In this document: positions 1 to 9,545 of the stretch, piece after piece
How positions within the stretch are numbered: position 1 is the stretch's first letter
Layout: each line of letters opens with the position of its first letter
NCBI GenBank assembly: GCA_949987705.1
Contig: OX465282.1
Location: 125,818,310-125,882,309, forward strand
Reading direction: 5' to 3'
Length of the DNA stretch: 64,000 bases
From: Thereva unica
Lineage: Eukaryota; Arthropoda; Insecta; Diptera; Therevidae
Program-made: the position numbers and the translations under genes
The notes under the pieces: generated by a model
The model's input: the letters and a program-made list of their open reading frames with translations, nothing else
What the model was told of the DNA's origin: nothing
The model's database searches: none

Positions 1-60
1 CCGTTTTATCTCAAATAAGGCCCGCAGCAATTTTCCTATCTTTTCAGTAGACAGCACCAC

Positions 61-260
61 GGTATACAGAAATAAGGTAATGTAAAAGACTGTATACCGT
101 ATACAGTATTTTAGTGCTGACGTCACGTGGGGGAGACTTCCCATATAAAATCAAAGCTGTTGTTACTGTTTCTTCATTAGGGCTGACGTCACCAGGCGCC
201 AATTTTTTACGGTATTCGGAGCTGTCGTCTCTGTTACATTACCTTCTGTTTCTGTATACC
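61..260. repeat. 200-bp inverted-repeat (MITE-like) element
   Basis: The left arm at 61-85 (GGTATACAGAAATAAGG...) is the reverse complement of the right arm at 234-260, apart from two extra bases in the right arm. The inside holds two copies of the palindrome TGACGTCA (118-125 and 184-191) and a near-palindrome around 91-107. No target duplication is clear and there is no coding capacity. It is probably a short non-autonomous DNA transposon, but the superfamily cannot be told. Confidence 0.5.
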
Positions 261-595
261 GGGAAAGAACAGTATAGAGGCAGCTAATACAAACTCTGAG
301 CATCCGAAGCATAACGTTAAACAAAGCTCTCCCACTGGGGTACGAAAGCCCACTTTATGGCGACGAAGCATTCATTTGAAGTCATGATTTCATCTATGAC
401 TCTCAAGATGTTAATATGATCCTTACATGAGCGGCCTTTCCTGAAGTCGGCCTACTGCCTTCTAAGCGTTCGCGTTCGGACACGGTTTTGCCCACAATAG
501 ATAATAAACAGATGCCTCTCCAGTTGTCACATATTGTTAGATCCCCGTTTTTTGGTATTTTGAATATCATACCCTCCGTGCAATCCTCCGGAAAG

Positions 596-1144
596 CTATA
601 GCTGTTCCACGCTATTTCCAGGATTGACTAAAGCGCGTCTGCTATGAGGCTTGGCTATCGCATGAATTGCGGTTACTATTTCCGTTTTGGATGAGGCCCG
701 AGTGGCAATTCTTATTGGCTGTGCATTGATACTGTTTTCCTGAGGTTCCTGTGTAAGTGTACCATTCAGGACGGCGAAGAAGTAATCTCTCCATCTTTGG
801 AGCTGCTCCTCGTCGCTGCACAGCAGCCTTCCATCCGCACTCTTAACGGCATGCTTTTTAGTAGAGTGCTTTCCTGAGAACTGTTTAGTGATTTGGTACA
901 GCACCTTACTGTTGCCTGTGTGTGCCGCGTTTTCCGCTTTTTCTGCGAGCTCATTTATGTGCTGCCTTTTATCACGCCGGACACTTCTCTTTACCTCTCG
1001 ATGCAATTGGGAGTATTCCCGTTCTAGTTGGTGGCGTCTTTCCGGGTCGCTTGTATAGTTTACGTTATTTTTGAGGGCTCTTCTGCTTTCTATTTTTTGC
1101 CAGGCTGTGTCCGAGATCCAGTGTTTGTTGGTTTTTTTGGACAT
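596..1144 (-). pseudogene. Linker between endonuclease and RT of the same non-LTR element
   Basis: This 182-codon minus-strand frame is rich in Lys, Arg and Glu and has the helical character of the segment that joins endonuclease and reverse transcriptase in this element class, including a W-R-D-Y-F-x-x-V-L-N-G motif. It ends at a stop before the RT blocks, which continue in a decayed state to about 310. It is not an independent gene. Confidence 0.7.
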
Positions 1145-1297
1145 AACCGATGCTCGTTTCCGCAGCCGTCAATATAGCGCCCTTTGTCGTACTCCACAAC
1201 TCTTCAATATTTGTGTCGTCAGAAACGGTTTGCTGGTTTAATAATTCTTGTAGGTTTACAGCAAATTCTCGCTTTTTAACGGTCTCCTGCAGAAGGT

Positions 1298-2142
1298 CTA
1301 CGTTAACCGTCTACGGGTTCTAGCATCATGTTGCACGTTTCTGATTGCGGCGATTTTAAAATGAATAGTTGCAATAACAAAATGGTGGTCGCTTCCAGTA
1401 TCTGTTCCCCTGAAACTCCTGACATCCGCAAGAATAGTTCTCCATCTGCGGCTGACGGCCAGGTGATCTATCTGATTTCTCGTTCTACCATCGGGCGATA
1501 CCCAGGTCTCTTTGTGTATCTTCTTGGGACAAAAGTATGTTCGACCTACCATGAGTTGGTGGGAACTACAGAAGTCAACGAAAAGCTCACCATTGTTATT
1601 GGTAACTTGGCTTAGGCCTTGGTTTCCAATTGTGTGCTCAAGGCCGGTGTTGTAAGGGCCGATCTGTGCGTTTAAGTCACACATTAAAACAATGATGTCT
1701 CCCCTTGGAATAAAGCGGAAATCCTCATTCAGTCGCATATAGAACTCGTCCTTGTCATCTTCTGCGTCTTCAGTTGGAGCATAGCATTGGACTACCGCAG
1801 TACTTCTTAGTCTGGTACACAGGCGAACGGTAGTAATTCTCTCAGAAACTGGTGACCTGCTAATAAGGCTGGACTTGGCTTCTTTGGTGAGTATTACGCC
1901 AACGCCACTCCTACGGCTTTCAGTTTCGTTTCTACCAGAATATAAGAGGGACTCACCATTTGCGCAGAAATGTTCCCCGCATCGGGCCACCGTGTCTCCC
2001 TAAGTCCCATGATCTTGATTTTATATCGATTCATCTCGTTGAGGACTTCATCCAGCCGTCCCTCAGCAAGCTGTGTTCTCACATTCCATGATCCGATTCG
2101 TGTCCTTGTTCGAAAAGCAAAGGTCGTCATCGTGTGGTCCAT
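1298..2142 (-). pseudogene. Non-LTR apurinic-type endonuclease, frameshifted
   Basis: Two overlapping minus-strand frames (2142-1894 and 1990-1298) together encode an endonuclease/exonuclease/phosphatase-fold domain of the kind often annotated as craniofacial development protein 2-like. The first frame starts with the G-S-W-N-V-R-T motif and includes L-R-E-T-R-W. The second carries Y-A-P-T, the C-D-L-N-A-Q-I-G motif and the terminal S-D-H-H motif that holds the catalytic His. The frame changes near 1900-1990, so the copy is broken. In a live element this enzyme nicks target DNA to prime reverse transcription. Confidence 0.85.
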
Positions 2143-2509
2143 CTAGTTTCGAGGTATAGTTTGCCGATTCACAGCAATGTTGTTTTTTATGGGAGCGGGT
2201 TGCTAACCCTCAGCCCAACCGACTTAAACTCTGTTTTGTGGCGCAGAAAAGTCGCCATTCGCCCTTCTCCCGTTAATTCCTTCCGAAGAAGTACCCCTGG
2301 AGGCACCGCGGGTAGGTGGGATTAGGACTTGCTAACAGGTCTGCCAGGTATTCGTCTGCAGTGACTTTTCTCGGGTTTTGGCAGAGATGGCAAATCGGGT
2401 ACCACCACGTTCCGAGGTCTTTGTTAGCCGTTCGCCCCCCTTTCTTTCAGTTTTTTCACATACAGTTTTCTTATTTCTTTAATTTTGAATGAAAAAAAAA
2501 TCATATAAA

Positions 2510-3300
2510 ATAATTTCGCCATTATTTCAGAGCTGCCAACCAAATTTAGCCTATATTAAATTTTTTGTCCCTAAAGAAAATTTAATAGAATTTTATCTAT
2601 TTTCAAAATCACAAAAAAAAAGTAATTTTTAAAATAAAAGCATAAAAGCAAAACGCGCATGCCTAGTACGTAAGCGGAGACCAGCTTCAAATTGATATTT
2701 GTATAATTGTTAAGAAATATGGTGTGCAAAGAGCTTTTGATTGGCATATGTTGTCGCAACAATTCCGTATCGTAGCCCCTGTGCCAACATAATTTTTATA
2801 TAAATTGCACAGATTTTTTAGCTCGCAATGCAGAAGTAAGCCGTACTTAAGACATTGAAAAGGTTTTAATAATTATATATTTCATGAAAATTTTTTGATA
2901 AACTATTTTTTGTTTTAGAAAGATGAAACTTGGCACATTTTTATTAATCCTCATCGTTACATTTGGAGGTGGTAACACTGAAGAATCATCGATGAAAAAG
3001 AATGTGACGATTGTGCAAAAATTTATGGAATATTGTCATAGTGAATTTATATAGGAAGAAACTAAGGATCTCTGCAACTCTATTAGAGACAAGTTAGAAG
3101 ACTTTATGTGGGAGGCACGTCGTACCAAAGGCAAGACAACTATTGAAAGTTACATTTACCAAGCATATGCTGCTGCGAACGAAGCAGGATTGCAGTACTA
3201 TGCTGAAAATTACCCTGTAATGCTGCCACCTGTTTGAATTAAAAAAGAGAATATTTCTGTGTTTATACAAAAAAAACAACAACAAAAAGAATAAGAAAAA
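2510..3300 (+). repeat. Diverged single copy of the tandem gene unit
   Basis: The region matches the gene-bearing part of the 5161-9095 tandem units at clearly lower identity. It shares the upstream block around GCAAAACGCGCATGCC, the TATATAAA box, the GTAAGC candidate donor, the TTTTAG acceptor and the coding frame. It lacks the RT-derived segment of the amplified units. It is an older duplicate, separated from the array by a Gypsy remnant. Confidence 0.85.
2923..3237 (+). pseudogene. Small secreted protein pseudogene (in-frame stop)
   Basis: This 104-codon frame is collinear with the three intact genes downstream but has a TAG stop at codon 44 (3052-3054), where the intact copies have TTG. 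Several missense changes follow, in a tract that would otherwise run to TGA at 3237. The signal-peptide region and both cysteine codons are kept. The upstream TATA box and the splice-like TTTTAG 4 nt before ATG are also kept, so it may still be transcribed. Confidence 0.85.
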
Positions 3301-3419
3301 AAATCATGTCAATGTAATAATAATAATAAAAATAAATTTATTGGAAAGGTACCCAAGGTTATACATCTTTTAGAGTACTACATTATTTGCAAACAGGTAA
3401 ACTTAAATTTAAATAAATG

Positions 3420-3456
3420 TGTGACATTAGCCAAAGACTTGCGATGGAATGACCAT
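3420..3456 (+). repeat. 36-bp scrap of the CR1/L2-like element
   Basis: The string around 3423-3456 matches the RT region at about 12325-12360 almost base for base and joins straight onto Gypsy integrase sequence. It is too short to be an insertion by itself and looks like a chimeric junction from repair or template switching. The rest of 3300-3420 is low-complexity AT-rich sequence. Confidence 0.6.
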
Positions 3457-4062
3457 CATCCTGGTATTCGTGCTACAAGACGAACCGTTACCAAGAAATA
3501 CTTCTGGCCATCGATCAATAAAGACTGCAACGAGTGATCTCGATCATGCCTAGGTTGCCAAAAGTCCAAAGTTTCACGGCATACCAAATCCCCATTTGAA
3601 GCTTTTAAGCTTCCAAATAATAGATGTGACCATATCCATATGGATATAACGGGACCCCTACCCGCATCTCACGGATACTCTGATATCTTAACGATAGTCG
3701 ATAAATTCACGCGATGGCCTGAAGCATACCCAATTCGGGATATCTCAGCTTCAACAGTGGCAAAAGATACTCGTCACTGAATTTGTCCCACGATTCGGCG
3801 TACCCCTCAAGATCACGACCGATCAAGGTACGCAGTTCGAATCGAAACTGTTCAATGAAGTTGCCAAATTACTCGGCACTCATCGAATCCGGACAACCGC
3901 CTACCATCCGCAAGCAAACGGAATGGTTGAACGGTTCCACAGGCATCTATACAGCCTTAATGGCAAGGGACAACACTACTCATTGGAGTGAGGACTTGCC
4001 CTTTGTCACGCACGGCAATAAAGACCGACTTACAATGCTCACCAGCCGAGCTCGTATACGGG
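3457..4062 (+). pseudogene. Gypsy integrase fragment (upstream of SINE)
   Basis: Integrase-domain coding sequence with an early TGA stop at 3535-3537, a frameshift near 3770, and later stops. The acidic residues of the D,D-35-E core can be placed in the D-I-T-G-P, D-Q-G-T and G-M-V-E-R segments. Integration activity is excluded by the lesions. Confidence 0.8.
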
Positions 4063-4519
4063 GGGCCTCGGTAGTCTAGGGGTAAGGCGCCTGACTGCTA
4101 TCCCAGAGGTCCCGGGTTCGAGTCCCGGCGGTGCCACGGTCCTAGCCTTTCCCAAATTTACCACCTACATAACTTTCCTTCTTTCTTCTTCCCTCTTTAC
4201 ATTCCTGATTCTTCGTGTCATAGCCTTCCTTAGCCCTTCCCCGCTCCACCAAAGCGCATGTCATCGGTTGGTTGATGAGACTCAACTCGTTTCAGGAGGC
4301 ATAACACTCCAGCGAGTTGTTTCTCGATGCCCCGATGTCAGAGTCGCGATAGTAATGGTTGGGAGTAGGTGGACTGAAACTATCGCGGGAAGGTTGTGGC
4401 GGTTCCTTCCTCCCCGACTAGAGCTGCTGTTCGACATTGCACTCTATACGAAGAAAATAGATTGTCAACAGTATAAAGGGTCTTTCCTGAGACTCTAGTC
4501 TTTCACAAAAAAAAAAAAA
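4063..4519 (+). mobile_element. tRNA-derived SINE, full-length copy
   Basis: The head (about 4063-4136) has a polymerase III A box in TAGTCTAGGGGT and a perfect B box GGTTCGAGTCC at 4115-4125, but the acceptor ends do not pair, so it is not a working tRNA gene. A roughly 370-bp body follows and ends in a tail of 13 or more A (4507-4519). It lies inside Gypsy pol coding sequence. Related copies are at 35230-35654 (plus), 44060-44170 (minus) and 59225-59280 (minus). Confidence 0.85.
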
Positions 4520-4892
4520 TCTGAGACTTCCCAATTCGATTTCTATCCCAACTGATGAGAATCCAATTGAAGAATCAGAATTCCTCTCTCGCCTTCGTTC
4601 TCACATGCAGAACATTAAGGCAATACATCCTCGGCAACCCGCCCAAAAGGATATCCACGTGCCAGAAGCCCTGGAGAACGCCGATTACGTTTTCATACGA
4701 TTCGACAGAGTTCCAAAACCGTTCGAACCTCTATATAAGGGCCCGTGTAAAGTAATCAAACGATTACGAAAACACTTCGTTGTCAAATTGAACGGCACAA
4801 CCAAGTCAATATCGAGTGACAGGCTAAAACCAGCCTTCGGCTGTGAACGCGGCAACGAAGCTAAACCGTCTAAAGCGGTAACATTCCGTTAA
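4520..4892 (+). pseudogene. Gypsy pol C-terminal fragment (downstream of SINE)
   Basis: The open frame resumes the integrase C-terminus after the SINE: L-R-L-P-N-S-I, then Y-V-F-I-R-F-D, then P-L-Y-K-G-P-C-K-V, then S-x-D-R-L-K-P-A before the TAA at 4890-4892. These are conserved blocks near the end of many insect Gypsy polyproteins. They show that the SINE split one formerly continuous frame. Confidence 0.75.
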
Positions 4893-5163
4893 CGCTACGC
4901 GGGGGGGGGGTATGTGGTGACTGCGTACAAACTTAATACCAAAGTTTTACGCCATTCACACTACAACTTCCATCACGATCAAAACGATCACTCGGAACAC
5001 TCAATCGATCACTGAACTCATAGTTCAGTGATCTAGCCAATTTTCGCCATCTCCTATTCTGACTTCTCGTACTACGGTCGTGAAGCCCATTCCACTTAGT
5101 GCCCGCTATATTATAATACATAAATCACATTGTATCGCGATATATAATACCAAGTTTCGCTTA

Positions 5164-5260
5164 AATCCAAACATCAAACTTCGACTATATAAGACGATGG
5201 TTTTAGCGGTACTCAAATATGGATCCGAGACGAGGGTGCTTAGCAAAAACACTGTAACCA
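5164..5260 (+). pseudogene. RTE-like reverse transcriptase scrap captured in the tandem unit
   Basis: The plus frame reads K-L-R-L-Y-K-T-x-V-L-A-V-L-K-Y-G-S-E-T, the conserved block just after the RT domain of RTE-like elements. Compare the pieces at 54600 and 58000 in this window. It recurs in each unit (6402, 7640, 8879), so it was carried along by the amplification. It has no start or catalytic residues of its own. Confidence 0.75.
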
Positions 5261-5707
5261 GTATTCACGAGGAAAATCCTTCGGGGAATTATAGGCCCCT
5301 TGTGTGAGGAAGAAGGATTCTAGTAGTCTGCCTGAAGGTTTGTCAGTTAGACTTGTTTACTCAAGTAAGGACGTGCCAAACAACGATACTCTGCGAAATA
5401 ATTTCGCGATAATGCAAATTATTTTAGAGCTGAATTCTTTATTAGTGCTGCTAAAACCAAATTTTACCTCTATTATATTTGTCTCTATAGAAAATTTAAT
5501 AAAGCTTTATCCATTGTCAAATTTATCACAAAAAAAGTTAATGCGCACAAAAGCAAAACGCGCATGCCTAGTACGTAAGCGAAGACCAGCTAGATATTGA
5601 TATTTGTATAATTGTTAAGAAATTTGGTGTGCAAAGAGCTTTTGATTGGTAGATATTGTCAACAATGCAACAATATCGTGTCTAAGCACATGTGGCAACA
5701 GAATTTT

Positions 5708-5715
5708 TATATAAA
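5708..5715 (+). promoter_or_regulatory. TATA box of secreted-protein gene copy 1
   Basis: TATATAAA lies 127 nt before the ATG at 5835. Identical boxes precede the other copies (6946-6953 and 8184-8191), and the box is kept in the old pseudogene. A candidate 5'-UTR intron follows, with donor GTAAGC at 5747 and acceptor TTTTAG ending at 5830. The first exon would then be very short, so the start site needs transcript data. Confidence 0.6.
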
Positions 5716-5834
5716 TTCCACAGATTTTTTAGCACACAATGCAGAAGTAAGCTGTAGTTAAGGAAATTGAAAAGGTTTTAATAATTATATATTTCATGGA
5801 AATTTTTTGATAAACTATTTTTTGTTTTAGAAAG

Positions 5835-6149
5835 ATGAAACTTGGCACATTTTTATTAATCCTAATCGTTACATTTGGAGGTGGTAACACTGAAGAATCA
5901 TCGATGAAAAAGAATGTGACGATTGTGCAAAAATTTATGGAATATTGTCATAGTGAATTTATATTGGACGAAACTAAGGATCTCTGCGACTCTATTAGAG
6001 ACAAGTTAGAAGACTTTATGCGGGAGGCACGTCGTACCATAGGCAAGACAACTATTGAAAGTTACATTTACCAAGCATATGCTGCTGCGAACGAAGCAGG
6101 ATTGCAGAACTATGCTAAAAATTACCCTGTAATGCTCCCACCTGTTTGA
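5835..6149 (+). CDS. Small secreted two-cysteine protein, array copy 1
   Basis: The 104-residue product starts with a typical signal peptide: Lys2, then a hydrophobic stretch to about residue 14, with likely cleavage near residues 18-20. The mature part of about 85 residues looks mostly helical, has two cysteines (38 and 51, 12 residues between them) and one N-glycosylation sequon (N27-V-T). An AATAAA signal follows at 6178-6183. A splice-like TTTTAG ends 4 nt before the ATG, as in the diverged relatives at 31229 and 40797. Those relatives have two more cysteines at positions that here are R66 and about Y79. I do not recognise the family by name. A secreted effector or venom-type role is inferred only from secretion, amplification and the neighbouring latrotoxin-like gene. 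Confidence 0.85.
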   Translation: MKLGTFLLILIVTFGGGNTEESSMKKNVTIVQKFMEYCHSEFILDETKDLCDSIRDKLEDFMREARRTIGKTTIESYIYQAYAAANEAGLQNYAKNYPVMLPPV

Positions 6150-6177
6150 ATTAAAAAAGAGAATATTTCTGTTATAA

Positions 6178-6183
6178 AATAAA
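6178..6183 (+). terminator. Polyadenylation signal of array copy 1
   Basis: AATAAA lies 29 nt after the stop codon. The same signal occurs at 7416-7421 and 8654-8659 behind copies 2 and 3, and an A-rich tract follows in each unit. Confidence 0.65.
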
Positions 6184-6945
6184 TTTCTTCATTGTATTAA
6201 TATATATACAAAAAAAAAAAAAATTAAAAAATAAAATCATGTCAATGTAACACAAGTAGTTCAATGTTAATGTGTTAAAGATGACTCATTGTGCCATGGA
6301 CCTCAAAAGACGGCGGTCTGGCTTACCTCCGTTTCAACCTAGCGTTTGAGATAGTAATCCAAAAAGCTAACAAAGCCAACTATAGCCTTTCAAGTCCCTT
6401 AAATCCAAGCATCAAACTTCGACTATATAAGACCATAGTTTTAGCGGTACTCAAATATGGATCCGAGACGAGGGTGCTCAGCAAAAACACTGTAACCAGT
6501 ATTCACGAGGAAAATCCTTCGGGGAATTATAGGCCCCTTGTGTGAGGAAGAAGGATTCTAGTAGTCTGCCTGAAGGTTTGTCAGTTAGACTTGTTTACTC
6601 AAGTAAGGACGTGCCAAACAACGATACTCTGCGAAATAATTTCGCGATAATGCAAATTATTTTAGAGCTGAATTCTTTATTAGTGCTGCTAAAACCAAAT
6701 TTTACCTCTATTATATTTGTCTCTATAGAAAATTTAATAAAGCTTTATCCATTGTCAAATTTATCACAAAAAAAGTTAATGCGCACAAAAGCAAAACGCG
6801 CATGCCTAGTACGTAAGCGAAGACCAGCTAGATATTGATATTTGTATAATTGTTAAGAAATTTGGTGTGCAAAGAGCTTTTGATTGGTAGATATTGTCAA
6901 CAATGCAACAATATCGTGTCTAAGCACATGTGGCAACAGAATTTT

Positions 6946-6953
6946 TATATAAA
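6946..6953 (+). promoter_or_regulatory. TATA box of secreted-protein gene copy 2
   Basis: TATATAAA is in the same position relative to the gene as in copy 1, with the same candidate donor (GTAAGC) and acceptor (TTTTAG) around the 5' leader. Copy 2 therefore carries the complete proximal promoter of copy 1. Confidence 0.6.
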
Positions 6954-7072
6954 TTCCACAGATTTTTTAGCACACAATGCAGAAGTAAGCTGTAGTTAAG
7001 GAAATTGAAAAGGTTTTAATAATTATATATTTCATGGAAATTTTTTGATAAACTATTTTTTGTTTTAGAAAG

Positions 7073-7387
7073 ATGAAACTTGGCACATTTTTATTAATCC
7101 TAATCGTTACATTTGGAGGTGGTAACACTGAAGAATCATCGATGAAAAAGAATGTGACGATTGTGCAAAAATTTATGGAATATTGTCATAGTGAATTTAT
7201 ATTGGACGAAACTAAGGATCTCTGCGACTCTATTAGAGACAAGTTAGAAGACTTTATGCGGGAGGCACGTCGTACCATAGGCAAGACAACTATTGAAAGT
7301 TACATTTACCAAGCATATGCTGCTGCGAACGAAGCAGGATTGCAGAACTATGCTAAAAATTACCCTGTAATGCTCCCACCTGTTTGA
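7073..7387 (+). CDS. Small secreted two-cysteine protein, array copy 2
   Basis: This second copy encodes the same 104 residues as copy 1, with the same signal peptide, cysteines 38 and 51, sequon at N27 and downstream AATAAA (7416-7421). Leader and flanks are also the same over the full 1238-bp unit. The duplication is therefore very recent, or the units are being homogenised by gene conversion. Three identical coding copies would raise dosage, a common reason for keeping arrays of secreted proteins. Confidence 0.85.
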   Translation: MKLGTFLLILIVTFGGGNTEESSMKKNVTIVQKFMEYCHSEFILDETKDLCDSIRDKLEDFMREARRTIGKTTIESYIYQAYAAANEAGLQNYAKNYPVMLPPV

Positions 7388-8183
7388 ATTAAAAAAGAGA
7401 ATATTTCTGTTATAAAATAAATTTCTTCATTGTATTAATATATATACAAAAAAAAAAAAAATTAAAAAATAAAATCATGTCAATGTAACACAAGTAGTTC
7501 AATGTTAATGTGTTAAAGATGACTCATTGTGCCATGGACCTCAAAAGACGGCGGTCTGGCTTACCTCCGTTTCAACCTAGCGTTTGAGATAGTAATCCAA
7601 AAAGCTAACAAAGCCAACTATAGCCTTTCAAGTCCCTTAAATCCAAGCATCAAACTTCGACTATATAAGACCATAGTTTTAGCGGTACTCAAATATGGAT
7701 CCGAGACGAGGGTGCTCAGCAAAAACACTGTAACCAGTATTCACGAGGAAAATCCTTCGGGGAATTATTGGCCCCTTGTGTGAGGAAGGAGGATACTAGT
7801 ACTCTGCCTGAAGGTTTGTTAGTTAGACTTGTTTACTCAAGTAAGGACGTGCCAAACAACGATACTCTGCGAAATAATTTCGCGATAATGCAAATTATTT
7901 TAGAGCTGAATTCTTTATTAGTGCTGCTAAAACCAAATTTTACCTCTATTATATTTGTCTCTATAGAAAATTTAATAAAGCTTTATCCATTGTCAAATTT
8001 ATCACAAAAAAAGTTAATGCGCACAAAAGCAAAACGCGCATGCCTAGTACGTAAGCGAAGACCAGCTAGATATTGATATTTGTATAATTGTTAAGAAATT
8101 TGGTGTGCAAAGAGCTTTTGATTGGTAGATATTGTCAACAATGCAACAATATCGTGTCTAAGCACATGTGGCAACAGAATTTT

Positions 8184-8191
8184 TATATAAA
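8184..8191 (+). promoter_or_regulatory. TATA box of secreted-protein gene copy 3
   Basis: TATATAAA lies 127 nt before the ATG at 8311, as in copies 1 and 2. Confidence 0.6.
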
Positions 8192-8310
8192 TTCCACAGA
8201 TTTTTTAGCACACAATGCAGAAGTAAGCTGTAGTTAAGGAAATTGAAAAGGTTTTAATAATTATATATTTCATGGAAATTTTTTGATAAACTATTTTTTG
8301 TTTTAGAAAG

Positions 8311-8625
8311 ATGAAACTTGGCACATTTTTATTAATCCTAATCGTTACATTTGGAGGTGGTAACACTGAAGAATCATCGATGAAAAAGAATGTGACGATT
8401 GTGCAAAAATTTATGGAATATTGTCATAGTGAATTTATATTGGACGAAACTAAGGATCTCTGCGACTCTATTAGAGACAAGTTAGAAGACTTTATGCGGG
8501 AGGCACGTCGTACCATAGGCAAGACAACTATTGAAAGTTACATTTACCAAGCATATGCTGCTGCGAACGAAGCAGGATTGCAGAACTATGCTAAAAATTA
8601 CCCTGTAATGCTCCCACCTGTTTGA
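8311..8625 (+). CDS. Small secreted two-cysteine protein, array copy 3
   Basis: The third copy encodes the same 104-residue precursor as copies 1 and 2. Its unit differs by one extra A in the A-rich tract behind the gene and by the alternative spacer version described for the array. After it the next unit begins but is cut off at about 9095, before any gene, by CR1/L2-like sequence. A fourth gene copy, if it ever existed here, is missing. Confidence 0.85.
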   Translation: MKLGTFLLILIVTFGGGNTEESSMKKNVTIVQKFMEYCHSEFILDETKDLCDSIRDKLEDFMREARRTIGKTTIESYIYQAYAAANEAGLQNYAKNYPVMLPPV

Positions 8626-9095
8626 ATTAAAAAAGAGAATATTTCTGTTATAAAATAAATTTCTTCATTGTATTAATATATATACAAAAAAAAAAAAAAA
8701 TTAAAAAATAAAATCATGTCAATGTAACACAAGTAGTTCAATGTTAATGTGTTAAAGATGACTCATTGTGCCATGGACCTCAAAAGACGGCGGTCTGGCT
8801 TACCTCCGTTTCAACCTAGCGTTTGAGATAGTAATCCAAAAAGCTAACAAAGCCAACTATAGCCTTTCAAGTCCCTTAAATCCAAGCATCAAACTTCGAC
8901 TATATAAGACCATAGTTTTAGCGGTACTCAAATATGGATCCGAGACGAGGGTGCTCAGCAAAAACACTGTAACCAGTATTCACGAGGAAAATCCTTCGGG
9001 GAATTATTGGCCCCTTGTGTGAGGAAGGAGGATACTAGTACTCTGCCTGAAGGTTTGTTAGTTAGACTTGTTTACTCAAGTAAGGACGTGCCAAA

Positions 9096-9545
9096 TGAGA
9101 AGGTATTAACAGACAGCAAATCCAAGGCCAATTTATTAGCATCTATGTTCGCTTTGAATTCTTCTTTACCCGAAACTGATGTGCTACCCCCTGTTTCCGA
9201 GCGTAACGCCCATTCAATGGACAGGGTTTTTTTCAGGACTCGCGAGGTGTACAGGTGCCTCAAGGAGCTCGATGCCAACAAATCCACTGGACCCGATAGT
9301 ATACCCCCTATCGTCTTAAAACAATGCGCCTCACCTTTGGCTAAACCTCTGCGCAAATTATTTTCCCTGTCATATTTCTCCAATTACCGCCCAATAGCAA
9401 TTACTTCTATTCTCTCCAAAACAATGGAGACGATAATCAACAAAAAGCTTATGGGATATCTAGAATCCCACCTACTCATAAACGACAGACAGTATGGCTT
9501 CCGACAAAAAAGATCCACTGGCGATCTTTTAGTCTGTCTTACAGA
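9096..9545 (+). pseudogene. CR1/L2-like RT, N-terminal part
   Basis: This segment encodes the first RT blocks: L-K-E-L-D-A-N-K-S-T-G-P-D, P-I-V-L-K-Q-C-A, then N-Y-R-P-I-A, S-I-L-S-K-T-M-E and Q-Y-G-F-R-Q-K-R-S-T-G-D. The frame runs on out of the array unit by chance and into the inserted hAT-type element at 9546. An in-frame deletion removed the segment between L-S-Y-F and N-Y-R-P. Confidence 0.85.

Larger units (their letters stand above)
310..2460 (-). mobile_element. Decayed non-LTR retrotransposon (CFDP2-like endonuclease)
   Basis: Read on the minus strand this is the front part of a non-LTR element: a 5' region (about 2160-2460), an endonuclease (2142-1298), a linker (1144-596) and the first blocks of reverse transcriptase (about 595-310, with an N-W-R-G-I motif). 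The RT breaks off before its catalytic box, and stops and frameshifts separate the parts. A homologous fragment closes the window at 63867-64000, and a related RT piece lies at 42437-42910. Confidence 0.85.
3457..5160 (+). mobile_element. Truncated Ty3/Gypsy LTR retrotransposon remnant, split by a SINE
   Basis: Plus-strand Gypsy pol sequence runs from an integrase zinc-binding region (H-P-G-I-R-A-T-R at the start, later C-L-G-C-Q-K) through the integrase core (M-D-I-T-G-P-L-P, T-T-D-Q-G-T-Q-F, Y-H-P-Q-A-N-G-M-V-E) to A-E-L-V-Y-G. A SINE interrupts it at 4063-4519, and pol resumes with L-R-L-P-N-S to its end at 4892. A G-rich tract (4900-4910) followed by TGTGG suggests the polypurine tract and start of the 3' LTR (about 4913-5160). 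Stops and a frameshift make it dead. No 5' part is present. Confidence 0.8.
5161..9095 (+). repeat. Tandem array: three units of 1238, 1238 and 1239 bp plus a partial fourth
   Basis: The landmark TTAAATCCAA(A/G)CATCAAACTTCG recurs at 5161, 6399, 7637 and 8876, giving periods of 1238, 1238 and 1239 bp. Each full unit holds an RTE-like RT scrap (K-L-R-L-Y-K-T region), a spacer, a TATA box, one secreted-protein gene and its AATAAA signal. The three coding regions show no difference that I can see. Units 1 and 2 share one version of a spacer block (GGCCCC preceded by ATA), while unit 3 and the partial fourth share another (ATT). The array stops inside a unit at about 9095, where a non-LTR element begins. 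Confidence 0.95.

Noticed and set aside
4063..4136. Functional tRNA gene
   Set aside because: A and B boxes are good, but acceptor and anticodon stems do not pair, and the segment continues into a SINE body with an A tail; a truncated copy exists at 35230.
5304..5600. 98-residue frame repeated in the tandem units as a second gene
   Set aside because: It overlaps the spacer and promoter of the secreted gene, has no signal peptide or domain, and repeats only because the unit repeats.
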